DNA from: CAIMZW01 sp037130455
Lineage (GTDB): Bacteria; Actinomycetota; Actinomycetes; Nanopelagicales; Nanopelagicaceae
Reading direction: 5' to 3'
Length of the DNA: 64,000 bases
Assembly: GCA_037130455.1 (NCBI GenBank)
Contig: JBAXSZ010000005.1
Span: 11,868 to 75,867, forward strand
The notes beneath the pieces are model-generated. The model had not been told where the DNA came from and did no database searches. It saw nothing but the letters and a program-made list of their open reading frames with translations. Positions 25,274-33,982 of this stretch are shown piece after piece. A program made the position numbers and the translations under genes. Each line of letters opens with the position of its first letter. Within the stretch, counting starts at the first letter, position 1.

Positions 25274-26230
25274 TTAGCCTTCCGTTCCGGCAGTAAGTGG
25301 AACTCCGCCAAGAAGTGAGTACAACACTGCCATGCGAACAAGTACGCCGTTGGAAACCTGCTCCACTATTACCGAACGTGCAGAATCGGCACCTTCTGCA
25401 GTTATCTCCAAACCTCTATTCATGGGACCAGGATGCATAACGATTGCTTGGGATTTCATGGCTTCCAGTCGAGCATTGGAAAGACCATACCAACGAGAAT
25501 ATTCTCTTGATGAAGGAAAAAAGGAATCGCTCATACGCTCTTGCTGAATGCGTAACATCATTACGACATCCATATCAGCGATCACTTCATCGAAATGCAA
25601 TGAAGTAGTCACTGGCCAAGCCTCAATCCCAACAGGTAACAAGGTCGGAGGAGCTACGACGGTCACGCTTGCTCCCAATTTAGACAGAAGAAGCACATTA
25701 CTTCTAGCTACTCGGGAGTGAAGGATGTCCCCAACAATCGCAATCTTCAGCCCCGTCAGATCCGCAACATCACGACCGGAGTGCTTCCAAATTGTGAAAG
25801 CATCGAGAAGAGCTTGGGTCGGATGTTCATGTGTTCCATCTCCTGCATTAATGACAGATGCCGAAATCCAACCAGAATCTGCTAAGCGAGCTGCTGCTCC
25901 AGAAGCACCATGTCGAATTACCACTGCATCCGCACCCATAGCCTGCAAAGTTTGAGCTGTATCTTTAAGACTCTCCCCTTTGCTGACACTGGAACCTTTG
26001 GCAGAAAAATTAATGACATCGGCCGATAGGCGTTTAGCCGCCGATTCAAATGAGATGCGAGTTCGTGTGGAGTCTTCGAAAAATAGATTCACCACAGTAC
26101 GTCCACGAAGTGTGGGTAATTTCTTATTGGGACCATCAGTGATCTTGCGAAGCTCTTCTGCAGTAGCCAAAATATTTTGAGCCTGAACAGCCGTTAAGTC
26201 ATTGATCGAGAGCAGATGAGAACTAGTCAT
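25274..26230 (-). CDS. pyrB: Aspartate carbamoyltransferase catalytic subunit
   Basis: Joins carbamoyl phosphate and aspartate. The 318 residues show the carbamoyl-phosphate motif EDSTRTRISFESAAKRL, the 80s-loop region GSSVSKGESLKDT, the HPTQALLD motif, and MHPGPMNRGLEI near the end. There is no pyrI gene, as expected for Actinobacteria. It starts inside the pyrR stop (ATGA at 26227-26230). Confidence 0.97.
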   Translation of the reverse strand: MTSSHLLSINDLTAVQAQNILATAEELRKITDGPNKKLPTLRGRTVVNLFFEDSTRTRISFESAAKRLSADVINFSAKGSSVSKGESLKDTAQTLQAMGADAVVIRHGASGAAARLADSGWISASVINAGDGTHEHPTQALLDAFTIWKHSGRDVADLTGLKIAIVGDILHSRVARSNVLLLSKLGASVTVVAPPTLLPVGIEAWPVTTSLHFDEVIADMDVVMMLRIQQERMSDSFFPSSREYSRWYGLSNARLEAMKSQAIVMHPGPMNRGLEITAEGADSARSVIVEQVSNGVLVRMAVLYSLLGGVPLTAGTEG

Positions 26231-26754
26231 TTGGCACCCAGGATTTCAACGCCATCGTCGGAATCTATTTCACAAAGGGAAACTTTGACATTTTCCTGCG
26301 CTGAGGTTGGAATGTTCTTTCCGACATAATCGGCTCGAATTGGCAGTTCGCGATGACCTCTGTCAACGAGAACCGCCAGTTGAACTGTCCGTGGCCTGCC
26401 AATTTCACCCAGCGCATCTAATGCAGCGCGAATCGTTCGGCCCGAGTAGAGAACGTCGTCGACAAGAACCACATCGCGCCCTTCGACGCCGCCAGGCGGA
26501 AGCAGGGTTGGTAACAAAGCTCGAGGCGGCCGCATTCGCAGGTCGTCGCGATGCAAGGTGATATCTAGAGTTCCAACCGGCGGAGTGAGTTCAATTTCCC
26601 CGAGGATTTTCGCAATTCGCTGGGCAAGATATGCCCCTCGAGTAGGGATTCCCAAAAGCGTGACATTGGCTAGGCCATGATTGTGTTCCACAATTTCGTG
26701 GGAAATGCGCTTAAGAGCGCGATTGATATCGCCAGCATCTAAAACAATACTCAT
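26227..26754 (-). CDS. pyrR: PyrR, pyr operon RNA-binding regulator / uracil phosphoribosyltransferase
   Basis: First gene of the pyr operon. PyrR binds a hairpin in pyr mRNA when UMP is high, and many members also convert uracil and PRPP to UMP. The 175 residues show the PRPP motif DVVLVDDVLYSGRT at about 95-108, preceded by GRDV, and ISHEIVEHN at the N-terminus. Its own leader carries a PyrR-binding hairpin right before the ribosome-binding site, so autoregulation is likely. Its stop overlaps the pyrB start (ATGA). Confidence 0.96.
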   Translation of the reverse strand: MSIVLDAGDINRALKRISHEIVEHNHGLANVTLLGIPTRGAYLAQRIAKILGEIELTPPVGTLDITLHRDDLRMRPPRALLPTLLPPGGVEGRDVVLVDDVLYSGRTIRAALDALGEIGRPRTVQLAVLVDRGHRELPIRADYVGKNIPTSAQENVKVSLCEIDSDDGVEILGAK

Positions 26755-26756
26755 TA

Positions 26757-26790
26757 CAACTCCTTCGCCGCCTCTCTGGACGGATCGTTA
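26757..26790 (-). promoter_or_regulatory. PyrR-binding RNA hairpin covering the pyrR ribosome-binding site
   Basis: On the minus strand the sequence CCGTCCAGAGAGGCGG (26768-26783) forms a short stem, CCG-U-CC with GG-CGG and a bulged U, around an AGAGA loop. It contains the core UCCAGAGAGG of the known PyrR-binding loops. GAAGGAG, the Shine-Dalgarno site of pyrR, follows immediately. There is no terminator after it. This is the layout proposed for mycobacteria, where PyrR would block translation rather than cause attenuation as in Bacillus. Confidence 0.88.
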
Positions 26791-26872
26791 AAGGATTACC
26801 TGGCAAAGATACCATTATTTTCTCCAGGGCTGTGGAGAAGCTCAGTGGGTGTCGATGGGTTTTGGTTAACGT

Positions 26873-27394
26873 GTGGCGATGAAATCCAATTCCGTAGCCC
26901 CCCGACCGCATCAGCTCAATATGTTAGAAATTGGGGCGCAACTTCGTGCCATTCGTAAACAAAAAGGCCTAACCCTTCAAGGGGTTCAAAAACTCTCCGA
27001 CGGACGTTGGAAAGCAGTGGTAGTTGGCTCCTATGAACGAAACGATCGAACTCTCTCGCTCAAGCGCGCCATCGAATTAGCCGACTTCTACCAAGTTCCA
27101 CTTACCGAACTTCTGGGTTTGAGCTCGGACCAAGGCATCTTCTCTCGCGGCGAATTACGTCTAGACCTGCGAAGTATCGCCCGAAAGTCTGAGTATGACG
27201 ATCAAGTACGGAACATTCACACTTTTACCCTGTGGATATGTGCCCGGCGTCGGGATTGGAACGGAGAGATTCTCTCGCTTCGCCGTGACGATTTATCCCT
27301 CCTTGCCATAGTTACCTTCTTGGCTGAGGCGGAGGTGGAAAGTTTGTTGAATTCGGCTGGTCTCCTATTTCCGCAGCCAATTCTGCGACAATAA
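26873..27394 (+). CDS. bldD: BldD-like regulator with c-di-GMP signature
   Basis: 173-residue DNA-binding protein. An N-terminal XRE-type helix-turn-helix (about 20-85) has the BldD pattern LRAIRKQKGLTLQGVQKLS, GRWKAVVVGSYER and LADFYQVPLTELL. The C-terminal domain contains RRD-x8-RRDD at 126-140, which fits the RGD-x8-RQDD signature through which Streptomyces BldD binds tetrameric c-di-GMP; all charged residues are kept. BldD represses development genes in Streptomyces. What it controls here is unknown. The start is the GTG at 26873 or the ATG two codons later. It lies between the divergent pyr operon and the convergent nusB gene. Confidence 0.9.
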   Translation: MAMKSNSVAPRPHQLNMLEIGAQLRAIRKQKGLTLQGVQKLSDGRWKAVVVGSYERNDRTLSLKRAIELADFYQVPLTELLGLSSDQGIFSRGELRLDLRSIARKSEYDDQVRNIHTFTLWICARRRDWNGEILSLRRDDLSLLAIVTFLAEAEVESLLNSAGLLFPQPILRQ

Positions 27395-27406
27395 CCCGTG
27401 GAACTT

Positions 27407-27814
27407 CTAAAGTGGGATAGCCGCTTTGAGCATGGAAACACGACCTAAAACGCCATTGATATAACTGGAAGATTCGGCAGTTGAGATCTCTTCCGCAATG
27501 GAGATCGCCTCATCTATGGCGATTTGGTCATCTAACTCCCCTTGCCACAGGATTTCGAAGAGAGCAATACGCATGATGTTTCGGTCCAACGCCGGCATCC
27601 GATCCATATCCCATCCCTGGGCATAGGTGGTAATTAACTCATCAATTTTTCTTCGATGTTCTTGCACGCCTAAAACCAAGGTATGGGTGTAGTCGCCTTC
27701 GGACAACTCCGAAGGAGGTCGACTTTCCAGCAATTGCAGTGGATCAATCTTCTTCATTTCCGCTTCATAGAGAAAATCAACTGCTCGCTTTCGAGCCTTT
27801 CTCCGTGCGGTCAC
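27407..27814 (-). CDS. nusB: Transcription antitermination factor NusB
   Basis: All-helical RNA-binding protein that with NusE (S10) supports antitermination on rRNA operons. The 135 residues show the RRKARKRAVDFLYEAE start, the ALDRNIMRIALFEILW central helix, and AIDEAISIAEEIST followed by SSYINGVLGRV. The GTG start shares its first base with the last base of the efp stop codon (TAGTG). The efp-nusB order is widespread. It ends 12 bases from the convergent BldD-like gene. Confidence 0.95.
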   Translation of the reverse strand: MTARRKARKRAVDFLYEAEMKKIDPLQLLESRPPSELSEGDYTHTLVLGVQEHRRKIDELITTYAQGWDMDRMPALDRNIMRIALFEILWQGELDDQIAIDEAISIAEEISTAESSSYINGVLGRVSMLKAAIPL

Positions 27815-28374
27815 TAGTTGGCTCGACCTAAATATGCTCCATTTCGAGTATCAACCAAGATCTTCTCATCCTGCTTAATAAAGAGCGGAACTTGGATCGA
27901 TATACCAGTTTCGAGCGTTGCTGGTTTAGTTCCACCTGAAGATCGATCGCCTTGCAATCCTGGTTCGGTATAAGTGATGGTCAATTCCACCGAGGCCGGC
28001 AATTCAACAAAGAGTGGGTTTCCTTCATGAACGCCGACGATTGCCTCGCAATTTTCCAGCATGAAATCGGCTGAATCTCCAACGGTTTCGGCGGAGATAT
28101 TCATTTGGTCATAAGTCTTGGAATCCATAAAGACGAAATCCTCGCCGTCTTTGTATAGGAACTGCATATCGCGCTTTTCTAGAATGGCAACGTCAACTTT
28201 CACGCCAGCGTTAAAGGTGCGATCAATCACCTTGCCGGAAAGCACTGACTTCAACTTTGTTCGTACGAAGGCCGGACCCTTTCCCGGCTTTACATGCTGA
28301 AATTCAACAACATTCCAGAGCTGACCTTCAATATCTAAAGTCATGCCATTCTTCAGGTCATTTGTGGTTGCCAT
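27814..28374 (-). CDS. efp: Elongation factor P, actinobacterial PGKGP type
   Basis: Relieves ribosome stalling at polyproline. The 186 residues form the three-domain L-shaped protein. The loop entering the peptidyl-transferase centre reads KPGKGPAF with Lys32 at its tip, the palindromic PGKGP form. In this actinobacterial subfamily the lysine is known to work without modification, and no EpmA/EpmB or other modifying enzyme is encoded here. The ATG at 28374 is the start; a TTG codon before it is open but unneeded. In Mycobacterium a pepQ gene lies between aroQ and efp; here only about 100 non-coding bases do. Confidence 0.96.
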   Translation of the reverse strand: MATTNDLKNGMTLDIEGQLWNVVEFQHVKPGKGPAFVRTKLKSVLSGKVIDRTFNAGVKVDVAILEKRDMQFLYKDGEDFVFMDSKTYDQMNISAETVGDSADFMLENCEAIVGVHEGNPLFVELPASVELTITYTEPGLQGDRSSGGTKPATLETGISIQVPLFIKQDEKILVDTRNGAYLGRAN

Positions 28375-28479
28375 CAAAAATCCATTCCGTAAGTTAAAAA
28401 AGTGTCTATCGCGATGAATACTGCAGGTAAGAAGAGTACCTGAAGAGTGCTTAGGCTAAAGAATTGACGCCCTAGTTGG

Positions 28480-28914
28480 CTAATTTGCGAGTAACTGAGC
28501 CAGCGCAATTAAGGCCAAGCGATAAGAATCCGGCCCAAAACCAGCGATTGTGCCCTTGGCTACTCCTGAGATCACAGAAGTATGGCGAAATTCCTCCCTC
28601 GCCATGGGGTTTGATAAATGGACTTCGATCAGGGGCGCCGTCAACATTTGCGCCGCATCGCGAATCGCATATGAGTAGTGGGTGAAGGCAGCTGGGTTAA
28701 GGATCACCGGCAACTGTGAATCGGCCGCTTCGTGGAGCCAATGGATGATCTGGACTTCATCATCACTTTGGCGAATATCAACGTCAATTCCTAATTCCAC
28801 AGCTGAGTCGGAAATATACTCAGATAATTTCTCAAAATTCATCTCCCCGTAAATGGCAGAATCTCGAAGATCCAGACGAGCCAGGTTTGGTCCATTGAGA
28901 ACTAATACCTTCAT
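28480..28914 (-). CDS. aroQ: 3-dehydroquinate dehydratase, type II
   Basis: Third step of the shikimate pathway. The protein has about 144 residues from the ATG at 28914, which forms an ATGA overlap with aroB; a longer frame to 28971 only reads through the aroB end. Type II features are LVLNGPNLARLDLRD with the Asn/Arg site, a lid region where the usual active-site Tyr appears in SAIYGEM, NPAAFTHYSYAIRDA and EVHLSNPMAREEFRHTS. It is the last gene of the aro run. Confidence 0.95.
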   Translation of the reverse strand: MKVLVLNGPNLARLDLRDSAIYGEMNFEKLSEYISDSAVELGIDVDIRQSDDEVQIIHWLHEAADSQLPVILNPAAFTHYSYAIRDAAQMLTAPLIEVHLSNPMAREEFRHTSVISGVAKGTIAGFGPDSYRLALIALAQLLAN

Positions 28915-29966
28915 GAAGAAATCCTTCCATAAACTTGCGCAAGTAATTGATCCGAAGCTGCTTCTATCCAATCAGGTTGACCGATGCGAGAAATTCCAAC
29001 AAACCTAAGCCGGCTCCCCCTGCTCTTCTTATCCGATCGCATCAAATCAAGTAATTGAGGCCATGCCTGTGCCGGGTAAGTAATTGGCAATCCAAAACGA
29101 GAGAGAAGTTGGCGATGTACATCCACACTAGATTCTGCAAGACCACATAATTCCCTACTTAATTCGGCAGCGAAGACCAATCCGATTGCAATAGCTTCTC
29201 CATGGCGCATCTGGTAATTAGCATGCTTTTCAATGGCGTGTCCAAGGGTGTGGCCATAGTTAAGTATTTCCCGCAACTTTCCTTCTTTAAAATCTGCACT
29301 GACAACTCGTGCTTTTACCGTGATGCTTTTCTCTATCAACGCAGGTGCTTTTCCTCGGATCTCAATAAGAGATGCGGCCGAATCAATGAGCGAGAGGATT
29401 TCACTATCCGCTATGAAACCAGTCTTAATTACTTCGGCCATTCCCGCAGCAAAGTCTCGATCACTAAGTGAATGTAAGAAAGAAGGATCCATCAAAACTG
29501 CAGAAGGCGAATAAAAAGCACCCACAAGATTCTTTCCCGCATCGGTATTTATCCCGGTTTTGCCACCAACGGAGGCATCGACCATGCCAGCCAATGTCGT
29601 CGGAAAGGCGAACCACTGGATTCCGCGTAACCAACTCGAAGCCGCAAACCCCGCCAGGTCGGTAGTGGCTCCGCCTCCTATTGCTACTATCGCATCGGAC
29701 CTAGTGAAATTTTCATCTCCCAATTTCCCCCAAATATGGGTCAAGGTCTCCGCACTCTTTTGAGATTCTCCATCTGTAGTGTCAAAAATTATGCAATTTT
29801 TAAGTTCACCGATTACATCATCAATTCTAAAAAGTATTCGTAATGATTGCGGAATTACAATGAGAACTCTTTGGAAATTTCCGCTGATGCGCCCAAGTTC
29901 TTCAACCCAATTAATTCCGATAGAAACTGCATATTGGCGATCTGAATTAACGGAAATTTCGGTCAT
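28911..29966 (-). CDS. aroB: 3-dehydroquinate synthase
   Basis: Converts DAHP to 3-dehydroquinate using NAD and zinc or cobalt. The 351 residues show the NAD-binding GGGATTDLAGFAASSWLRG, PTTLAGMVDASVGGKTGIN, and metal ligands in the GMAEVIKTG and LNYGHTLGHAIE motifs. It starts inside the aroK stop (ATGA at 29963-29966) and its own stop overlaps aroQ, so aroK, aroB and aroQ form a chain of coupled genes. Confidence 0.97.
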   Translation of the reverse strand: MTEISVNSDRQYAVSIGINWVEELGRISGNFQRVLIVIPQSLRILFRIDDVIGELKNCIIFDTTDGESQKSAETLTHIWGKLGDENFTRSDAIVAIGGGATTDLAGFAASSWLRGIQWFAFPTTLAGMVDASVGGKTGINTDAGKNLVGAFYSPSAVLMDPSFLHSLSDRDFAAGMAEVIKTGFIADSEILSLIDSAASLIEIRGKAPALIEKSITVKARVVSADFKEGKLREILNYGHTLGHAIEKHANYQMRHGEAIAIGLVFAAELSRELCGLAESSVDVHRQLLSRFGLPITYPAQAWPQLLDLMRSDKKSRGSRLRFVGISRIGQPDWIEAASDQLLAQVYGRISS

Positions 29967-30475
29967 GAAAGAATTCCCAGCAATATCGCGATCTCGTGAG
30001 CGACTTCATTGGGTTTCTTGTTATCCGTTGACACTGTGAAGTCTGCTAACTCTTCGTAGATGGGTCGACGCTTCTCCATGAGAGAGAGCCACTGTTGTCG
30101 GGGATTAATGAGCAAGAGGGGACGATCCTTATTAAATCCCACCCGTGGACCCGCTTGAGCGATGGAAACATCGAGAAACACCACGTGAGCGCTGGAACTC
30201 TGGATCAAGGACTGCGTCTTTGGATCCAAAATGGCGCCCCCACCAAGTGATAGAACGCCAGTGAGAAGTTGCAGACTTTCGGATACGACTTCGGCTTCGA
30301 GTTTACGAAACACTGGTTCGCCATCATCGACGAAAATTTCCGAAATCTTCTTCTGGGACCGTTCTTCAATGAGAGCGTCGGTATCATGAAATGGAAGTTG
30401 AGCAATTTTTGCCAACGCTTTGCCTACCGAAGATTTCCCAGCCCCAGGCGGGCCGATCAAAACTACGGTTGACAT
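29963..30475 (-). CDS. aroK: Shikimate kinase
   Basis: Phosphorylates shikimate with ATP. The 170 residues have the P-loop GPPGAGKSSVGKAL near the N-terminus, the shikimate-binding DTDALIE motif, the GGGAI motif and a lid with NPRQQWLSLMEKRRPIYEE. It follows aroC after six bases and overlaps aroB. Together with aroE, aroC, aroB and aroQ, it covers the pathway except aroA (EPSP synthase) and the DAHP synthase, which must lie elsewhere. Confidence 0.96.
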   Translation of the reverse strand: MSTVVLIGPPGAGKSSVGKALAKIAQLPFHDTDALIEERSQKKISEIFVDDGEPVFRKLEAEVVSESLQLLTGVLSLGGGAILDPKTQSLIQSSSAHVVFLDVSIAQAGPRVGFNKDRPLLLINPRQQWLSLMEKRRPIYEELADFTVSTDNKKPNEVAHEIAILLGILS

Positions 30476-30481
30476 TGCAAT

Positions 30482-31666
30482 TTACTCAATCTCTAACGAA
30501 GAAATGTAAGACTGGAAATTTCGACGAGTTTCCATGACGCTATCGCCGCCGAATTTTTCTAGGACGACATCTGCAAGTACCAGGGCCGCCATCGCCTCGC
30601 CTACGATTCCGGCTGCAGGTACGGCACATACATCGGAACGTTGATTGATCGCTTTTGCAGGCATTCGAGTCAAGACATCGATCGTATCTAGCGCTTTTGG
30701 CACGGTGGATATTGGTTTCATCGCAATTTTGACCCGTAGAACTTCACCGTTGGACATACCACCTTCGGTTCCGCCGGCACGATCGGTTCGGCGCACAACT
30801 TTTCCGATCTCATCAAGTTCAATTTCATCGTGGGCGATTGATCCTCTTCGGGTGGCGGACAAAAAGCCATCCCCCAGTTCAACGCCTTTAATCGCTTGAA
30901 TCCCCATCATTGCTGCAGCCAATTTGGAATCCAATCGACGATCCCAATGAACATGAGAGCCCAATCCGGGTGGAAGATTGAAGGCAAGGACTTCAATGAC
31001 GCCACCAAGCGTGTCACCATCTGAATGAGCGGAATCAATCTCAGCCACCATGGCTTGGCTTGTCTTTGGATCCCAACAACGGACCGGATCGGCATCGACC
31101 AAATCTCGATCAGCAAATGTTGGAAGCGGCATTTCGTCTGGTACTCGGACTGACCCGATGGAGACGACGTGGCTCATGATGGTTATACCCACACTTTGCT
31201 CCAAAAAAGCCCGAGCAATTGCACCTAATGCTACGCGTGCAGCCGTTTCTCGAGCACTTGCCCGCTCCAGAATCGGTCGCGCATCGTTAAAGGCGTATTT
31301 CTGCATACCGACCAAATCAGCATGACCCGGACGAGGTCTAGTAAGAGGTGCATTTCGGGCTAAGGATGCCAATATCTCGGGCTCCACCAGATCGGCGGAC
31401 ATGACCTTCTCCCACTTCGGCCACTCAGAATTACCTACTTCGATGGCGATCGGGCCACCCTGGGTCAAACCGTGTCGAACTCCCCCTTGGATTGAAACCA
31501 CATCCGCTTCGAAATTCTGGCGGGCACCCCGTCCGTAACCCAAGCGGCGACGTTGGAGGTCAGCATCAATAGCTGCTGTTGAAATTTCTACTTGCGCTGG
31601 GATACCTTCGACGATCGCGGTCAGGGCAGGTCCATGAGATTCTCCTGCTGTTAACCAGCGAATCAT
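30482..31666 (-). CDS. aroC: Chorismate synthase
   Basis: Final shikimate-pathway step, FMN-dependent. The 394 residues start with the family pattern MIRWLTAGESHGPALTAIVEGIPA and contain RRRLGYGRGARQ, RPGHADL, RASARETAARVA and GGTEGGMSNGE. A strong AGGAGG site precedes the ATG. It is separated from aroE by 77 bases, with a small inverted repeat (GTTCT-GCAGT-AGAAC) just before the ribosome-binding site, so it may have its own promoter. Confidence 0.97.
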   Translation of the reverse strand: MIRWLTAGESHGPALTAIVEGIPAQVEISTAAIDADLQRRRLGYGRGARQNFEADVVSIQGGVRHGLTQGGPIAIEVGNSEWPKWEKVMSADLVEPEILASLARNAPLTRPRPGHADLVGMQKYAFNDARPILERASARETAARVALGAIARAFLEQSVGITIMSHVVSIGSVRVPDEMPLPTFADRDLVDADPVRCWDPKTSQAMVAEIDSAHSDGDTLGGVIEVLAFNLPPGLGSHVHWDRRLDSKLAAAMMGIQAIKGVELGDGFLSATRRGSIAHDEIELDEIGKVVRRTDRAGGTEGGMSNGEVLRVKIAMKPISTVPKALDTIDVLTRMPAKAINQRSDVCAVPAAGIVGEAMAALVLADVVLEKFGGDSVMETRRNFQSYISSLEIE

Positions 31667-31743
31667 TTATTCCTCCTAAGGTTCTACTGCAGAACGTGGG
31701 CAATTGTCTCAGATTCTTCTCCTACCCGCTTCGAAATACCCTT

Positions 31744-32532
31744 CTAAGCTGACCGGACGACTCCATTTAAGAATTGTCGCATCTGTGTGTACTCGAAATC
31801 TCGGCCCGTCATGATCCTAATTTGATCCAGGGCCTGTTCCACCAGAAGGGTAAATCCATCGATTACTGGCAAATTCAACGCCTGCCATTTTGCCACTAGT
31901 TGGGTAGGCCAAGGGTTGTACAGGACTTCGAATAAGGTTCCTCGGGCTTGATGTACTGCCAACGCCAACGAATCGGCTGCCCCGGCTGGCAGAGTAGAAA
32001 CAACCAGGTCGTAATCACTGAGGCTGGAATTGAGCGGCAGGAAATGGAGATCGAGATCCTGTCCGGCTTGCTGCAACTTCGGGATCCGCTCGCGACTTCG
32101 CAATAAAACATCGACACCCGAAACTAATCCTGTCAACGCTCCAAGTGCCGCCCTAGCTGTCCCACCTCCGCCGATAATCGCCACCTTGCTGATTTTCACA
32201 TCTTGAAAAATTCTGACAAAGGCCAAGTAGTCGGTGGAACAGAGGATTGTCTTGCCGTCTTCAAAGAAAAGGGTATTTCCCGAAGAAATTCGCGCAGCTA
32301 CAGGATCAACGAAATCAACTATTCCCAGTGCGCTCTCTTTTAACGGCATGGTTAAAGAGAGTCCAGCCCATTCCGAAGCGTCCAAGGATTTGAGGAAATC
32401 GGCAAAATTTGAATCCGCCATTTCAATCGCTGTATACATTCCCGGGTAACCCAGTTGTTGGTAAGCCGCGTTGTGAATAAGTGGAGAAAGACTATGGGAG
32501 ATTGGCGACCCTAATACAGCAGCACGCATCAT
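31744..32532 (-). CDS. aroE: Shikimate dehydrogenase
   Basis: Reduces 3-dehydroshikimate to shikimate with NADPH. The 262 residues show the substrate site GSPISHSLSPLIHNAAY, LSLTMPLKESAL with the catalytic Lys, the NADP loop IGGGGTARAALGAL, and GFTLLVEQALDQ near the C-terminus. It begins inside the mltG stop (ATGA). In Mycobacterium the ruvX-mltG-aroE order after alaS is the same. Confidence 0.94.
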   Translation of the reverse strand: MMRAAVLGSPISHSLSPLIHNAAYQQLGYPGMYTAIEMADSNFADFLKSLDASEWAGLSLTMPLKESALGIVDFVDPVAARISSGNTLFFEDGKTILCSTDYLAFVRIFQDVKISKVAIIGGGGTARAALGALTGLVSGVDVLLRSRERIPKLQQAGQDLDLHFLPLNSSLSDYDLVVSTLPAGAADSLALAVHQARGTLFEVLYNPWPTQLVAKWQALNLPVIDGFTLLVEQALDQIRIMTGRDFEYTQMRQFLNGVVRSA

Positions 32533-33536
32533 TTAAAAGCCCCCGCCGCCAAATTTTGATGGTAAACAATCTCCCACTTCGCAAATTGTGAATAATCTGC
32601 AGTGAATCGAGTATCTCCAGGTTTGACTGTGATGAAGTACAGCCAACTTCCTTTCTCTGGATGAAGAGCCGAAAGAATTGCTGCCTGACCTGGATTGGAA
32701 ATTGGCGTTGGCGGCAGACCTACATTTCGATAGGTGTTGTATGGAGACTGGATCTGCAGACTCGACGCGGATAGCGAAATCTGGCCGCGCAGATTTGCGG
32801 CGTATTGAACCGTCGAATTTAATTGCAACGGCATTCCGATCCGCAATCTGTTGTAAATTACTTGACTAATCTTTGCGAAGTCAGAAGGGTCGCCTTCCAC
32901 TTGAGCCATGGATGCGACCGTGAGTACTTGGTAGCTGGAATAGTTTTCGAAACCTCGTTCTAAATGTACTTCCGCTGAAATCGTGGAAAATTTAGCGACC
33001 ATAGCGTCGAATGCGCTCTTGGCCCTAGTTCCTTTAGCAAATGAATATTGGGCAGGAAAGAACATCCCCTCCAGGCTTCCACCTACATTTGCAATTGCTG
33101 GCTTTACCTTTTTCAGAACAGCGTCCGAATAACCAGATATAGAGGAGCTGCTCTTTACTTGAGCCACCACATCGGAGAGTGTCGTGCCCTCTTTAATGTT
33201 GATGACACCAATCAATCTTTTCGTGTCCAATAGTTCCAAGAGCGCTTGGTTGGAAGTCAGATGCGTGTGAATTAAGTGGACGCCGGGCGCAATGGATTGA
33301 GAGCGAGGATCTTTTACGGCTAGTTGAAAAAAGATCTTAGAACTCTTGATGACGCCTCTCTTCTGTAAATTGATAGCAATAGCCGAACCACTTTGACCGT
33401 TTGCCACCTCAAAAGAAATTTCAGTTCCTGGTGTGCCAGCCTTAAATTCGGCTGTAGGCCGGAACTGACCATAACTGAAAACAATCACTATCAGTATGCC
33501 GCCAATAATCCATTTTCTTTTGCCAAGGAAATTCAC
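32529..33536 (-). CDS. mltG: Endolytic murein transglycosylase MltG
   Basis: Membrane-anchored enzyme that cuts new glycan strands and ends their growth. The 335 residues have an N-terminal membrane anchor (about 8-24), a LysM-like region, and the YceG domain with VLTVASMAQVEGD (retaining one acidic residue at the catalytic helix), VIYNRLRIGMPLQLNSTVQYA and the SPYNTYRNVGLPPTPISNPG motif. It is coupled by ATGA overlaps to ruvX upstream and aroE downstream. Confidence 0.93.
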   Translation of the reverse strand: MNFLGKRKWIIGGILIVIVFSYGQFRPTAEFKAGTPGTEISFEVANGQSGSAIAINLQKRGVIKSSKIFFQLAVKDPRSQSIAPGVHLIHTHLTSNQALLELLDTKRLIGVINIKEGTTLSDVVAQVKSSSSISGYSDAVLKKVKPAIANVGGSLEGMFFPAQYSFAKGTRAKSAFDAMVAKFSTISAEVHLERGFENYSSYQVLTVASMAQVEGDPSDFAKISQVIYNRLRIGMPLQLNSTVQYAANLRGQISLSASSLQIQSPYNTYRNVGLPPTPISNPGQAAILSALHPEKGSWLYFITVKPGDTRFTADYSQFAKWEIVYHQNLAAGAFK

Positions 33537-33979
33537 AAAGTAGTCCCTTGAACTTTCCCGGTGATTCTCTCTTGTTCCATGGCGCTTTCCAGTATTACTA
33601 CCGCTGCCATTTCGTCAATGGTCGAACGGGCACTCTTTGTGTTGTGACCCGAAGTACGCATATTCTGCATAGCCCCTACAGTGGAAAGCCTTTCATCAAT
33701 CATGATTACTGGGCATGGCGCCAAAGTTGACAGCATCCGACCGAAGTCAAGTGCTCCTTCACTTTTTACGCCACGATCGCCAGACATATGTTTAGGATCG
33801 CCCACAAAAACATAGATAGGTTCTACTTCAACAAAAATTTCACTAATTCGAAGTGCCAGATCTGGATCGCTTGCATCCAAGGTCAATAACGGTGAGGCCA
33901 GAATTCCGGAGCGATCAGAAGCAGCTACGCCAATTCGCACCTGTCCAAAGTCAAAGGCGATCCTTCTGCCAGTGAGCAT
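33533..33979 (-). CDS. ruvX: RuvX/YqgF RNase H-fold nuclease
   Basis: Putative Holliday-junction resolvase or 16S rRNA 5'-end processing nuclease; the family name covers both proposals. The 148 residues show the first acidic motif FDFGQVRIGVAASD, VFVGDPKHMSGDRG, and IDERLSTVGA with the second acid, plus a late Asp in STIDEMAAV. It follows alaS after three bases and overlaps mltG by ATGA. Confidence 0.93.
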   Translation of the reverse strand: MLTGRRIAFDFGQVRIGVAASDRSGILASPLLTLDASDPDLALRISEIFVEVEPIYVFVGDPKHMSGDRGVKSEGALDFGRMLSTLAPCPVIMIDERLSTVGAMQNMRTSGHNTKSARSTIDEMAAVVILESAMEQERITGKVQGTTL

Positions 33980-33982
33980 GAG

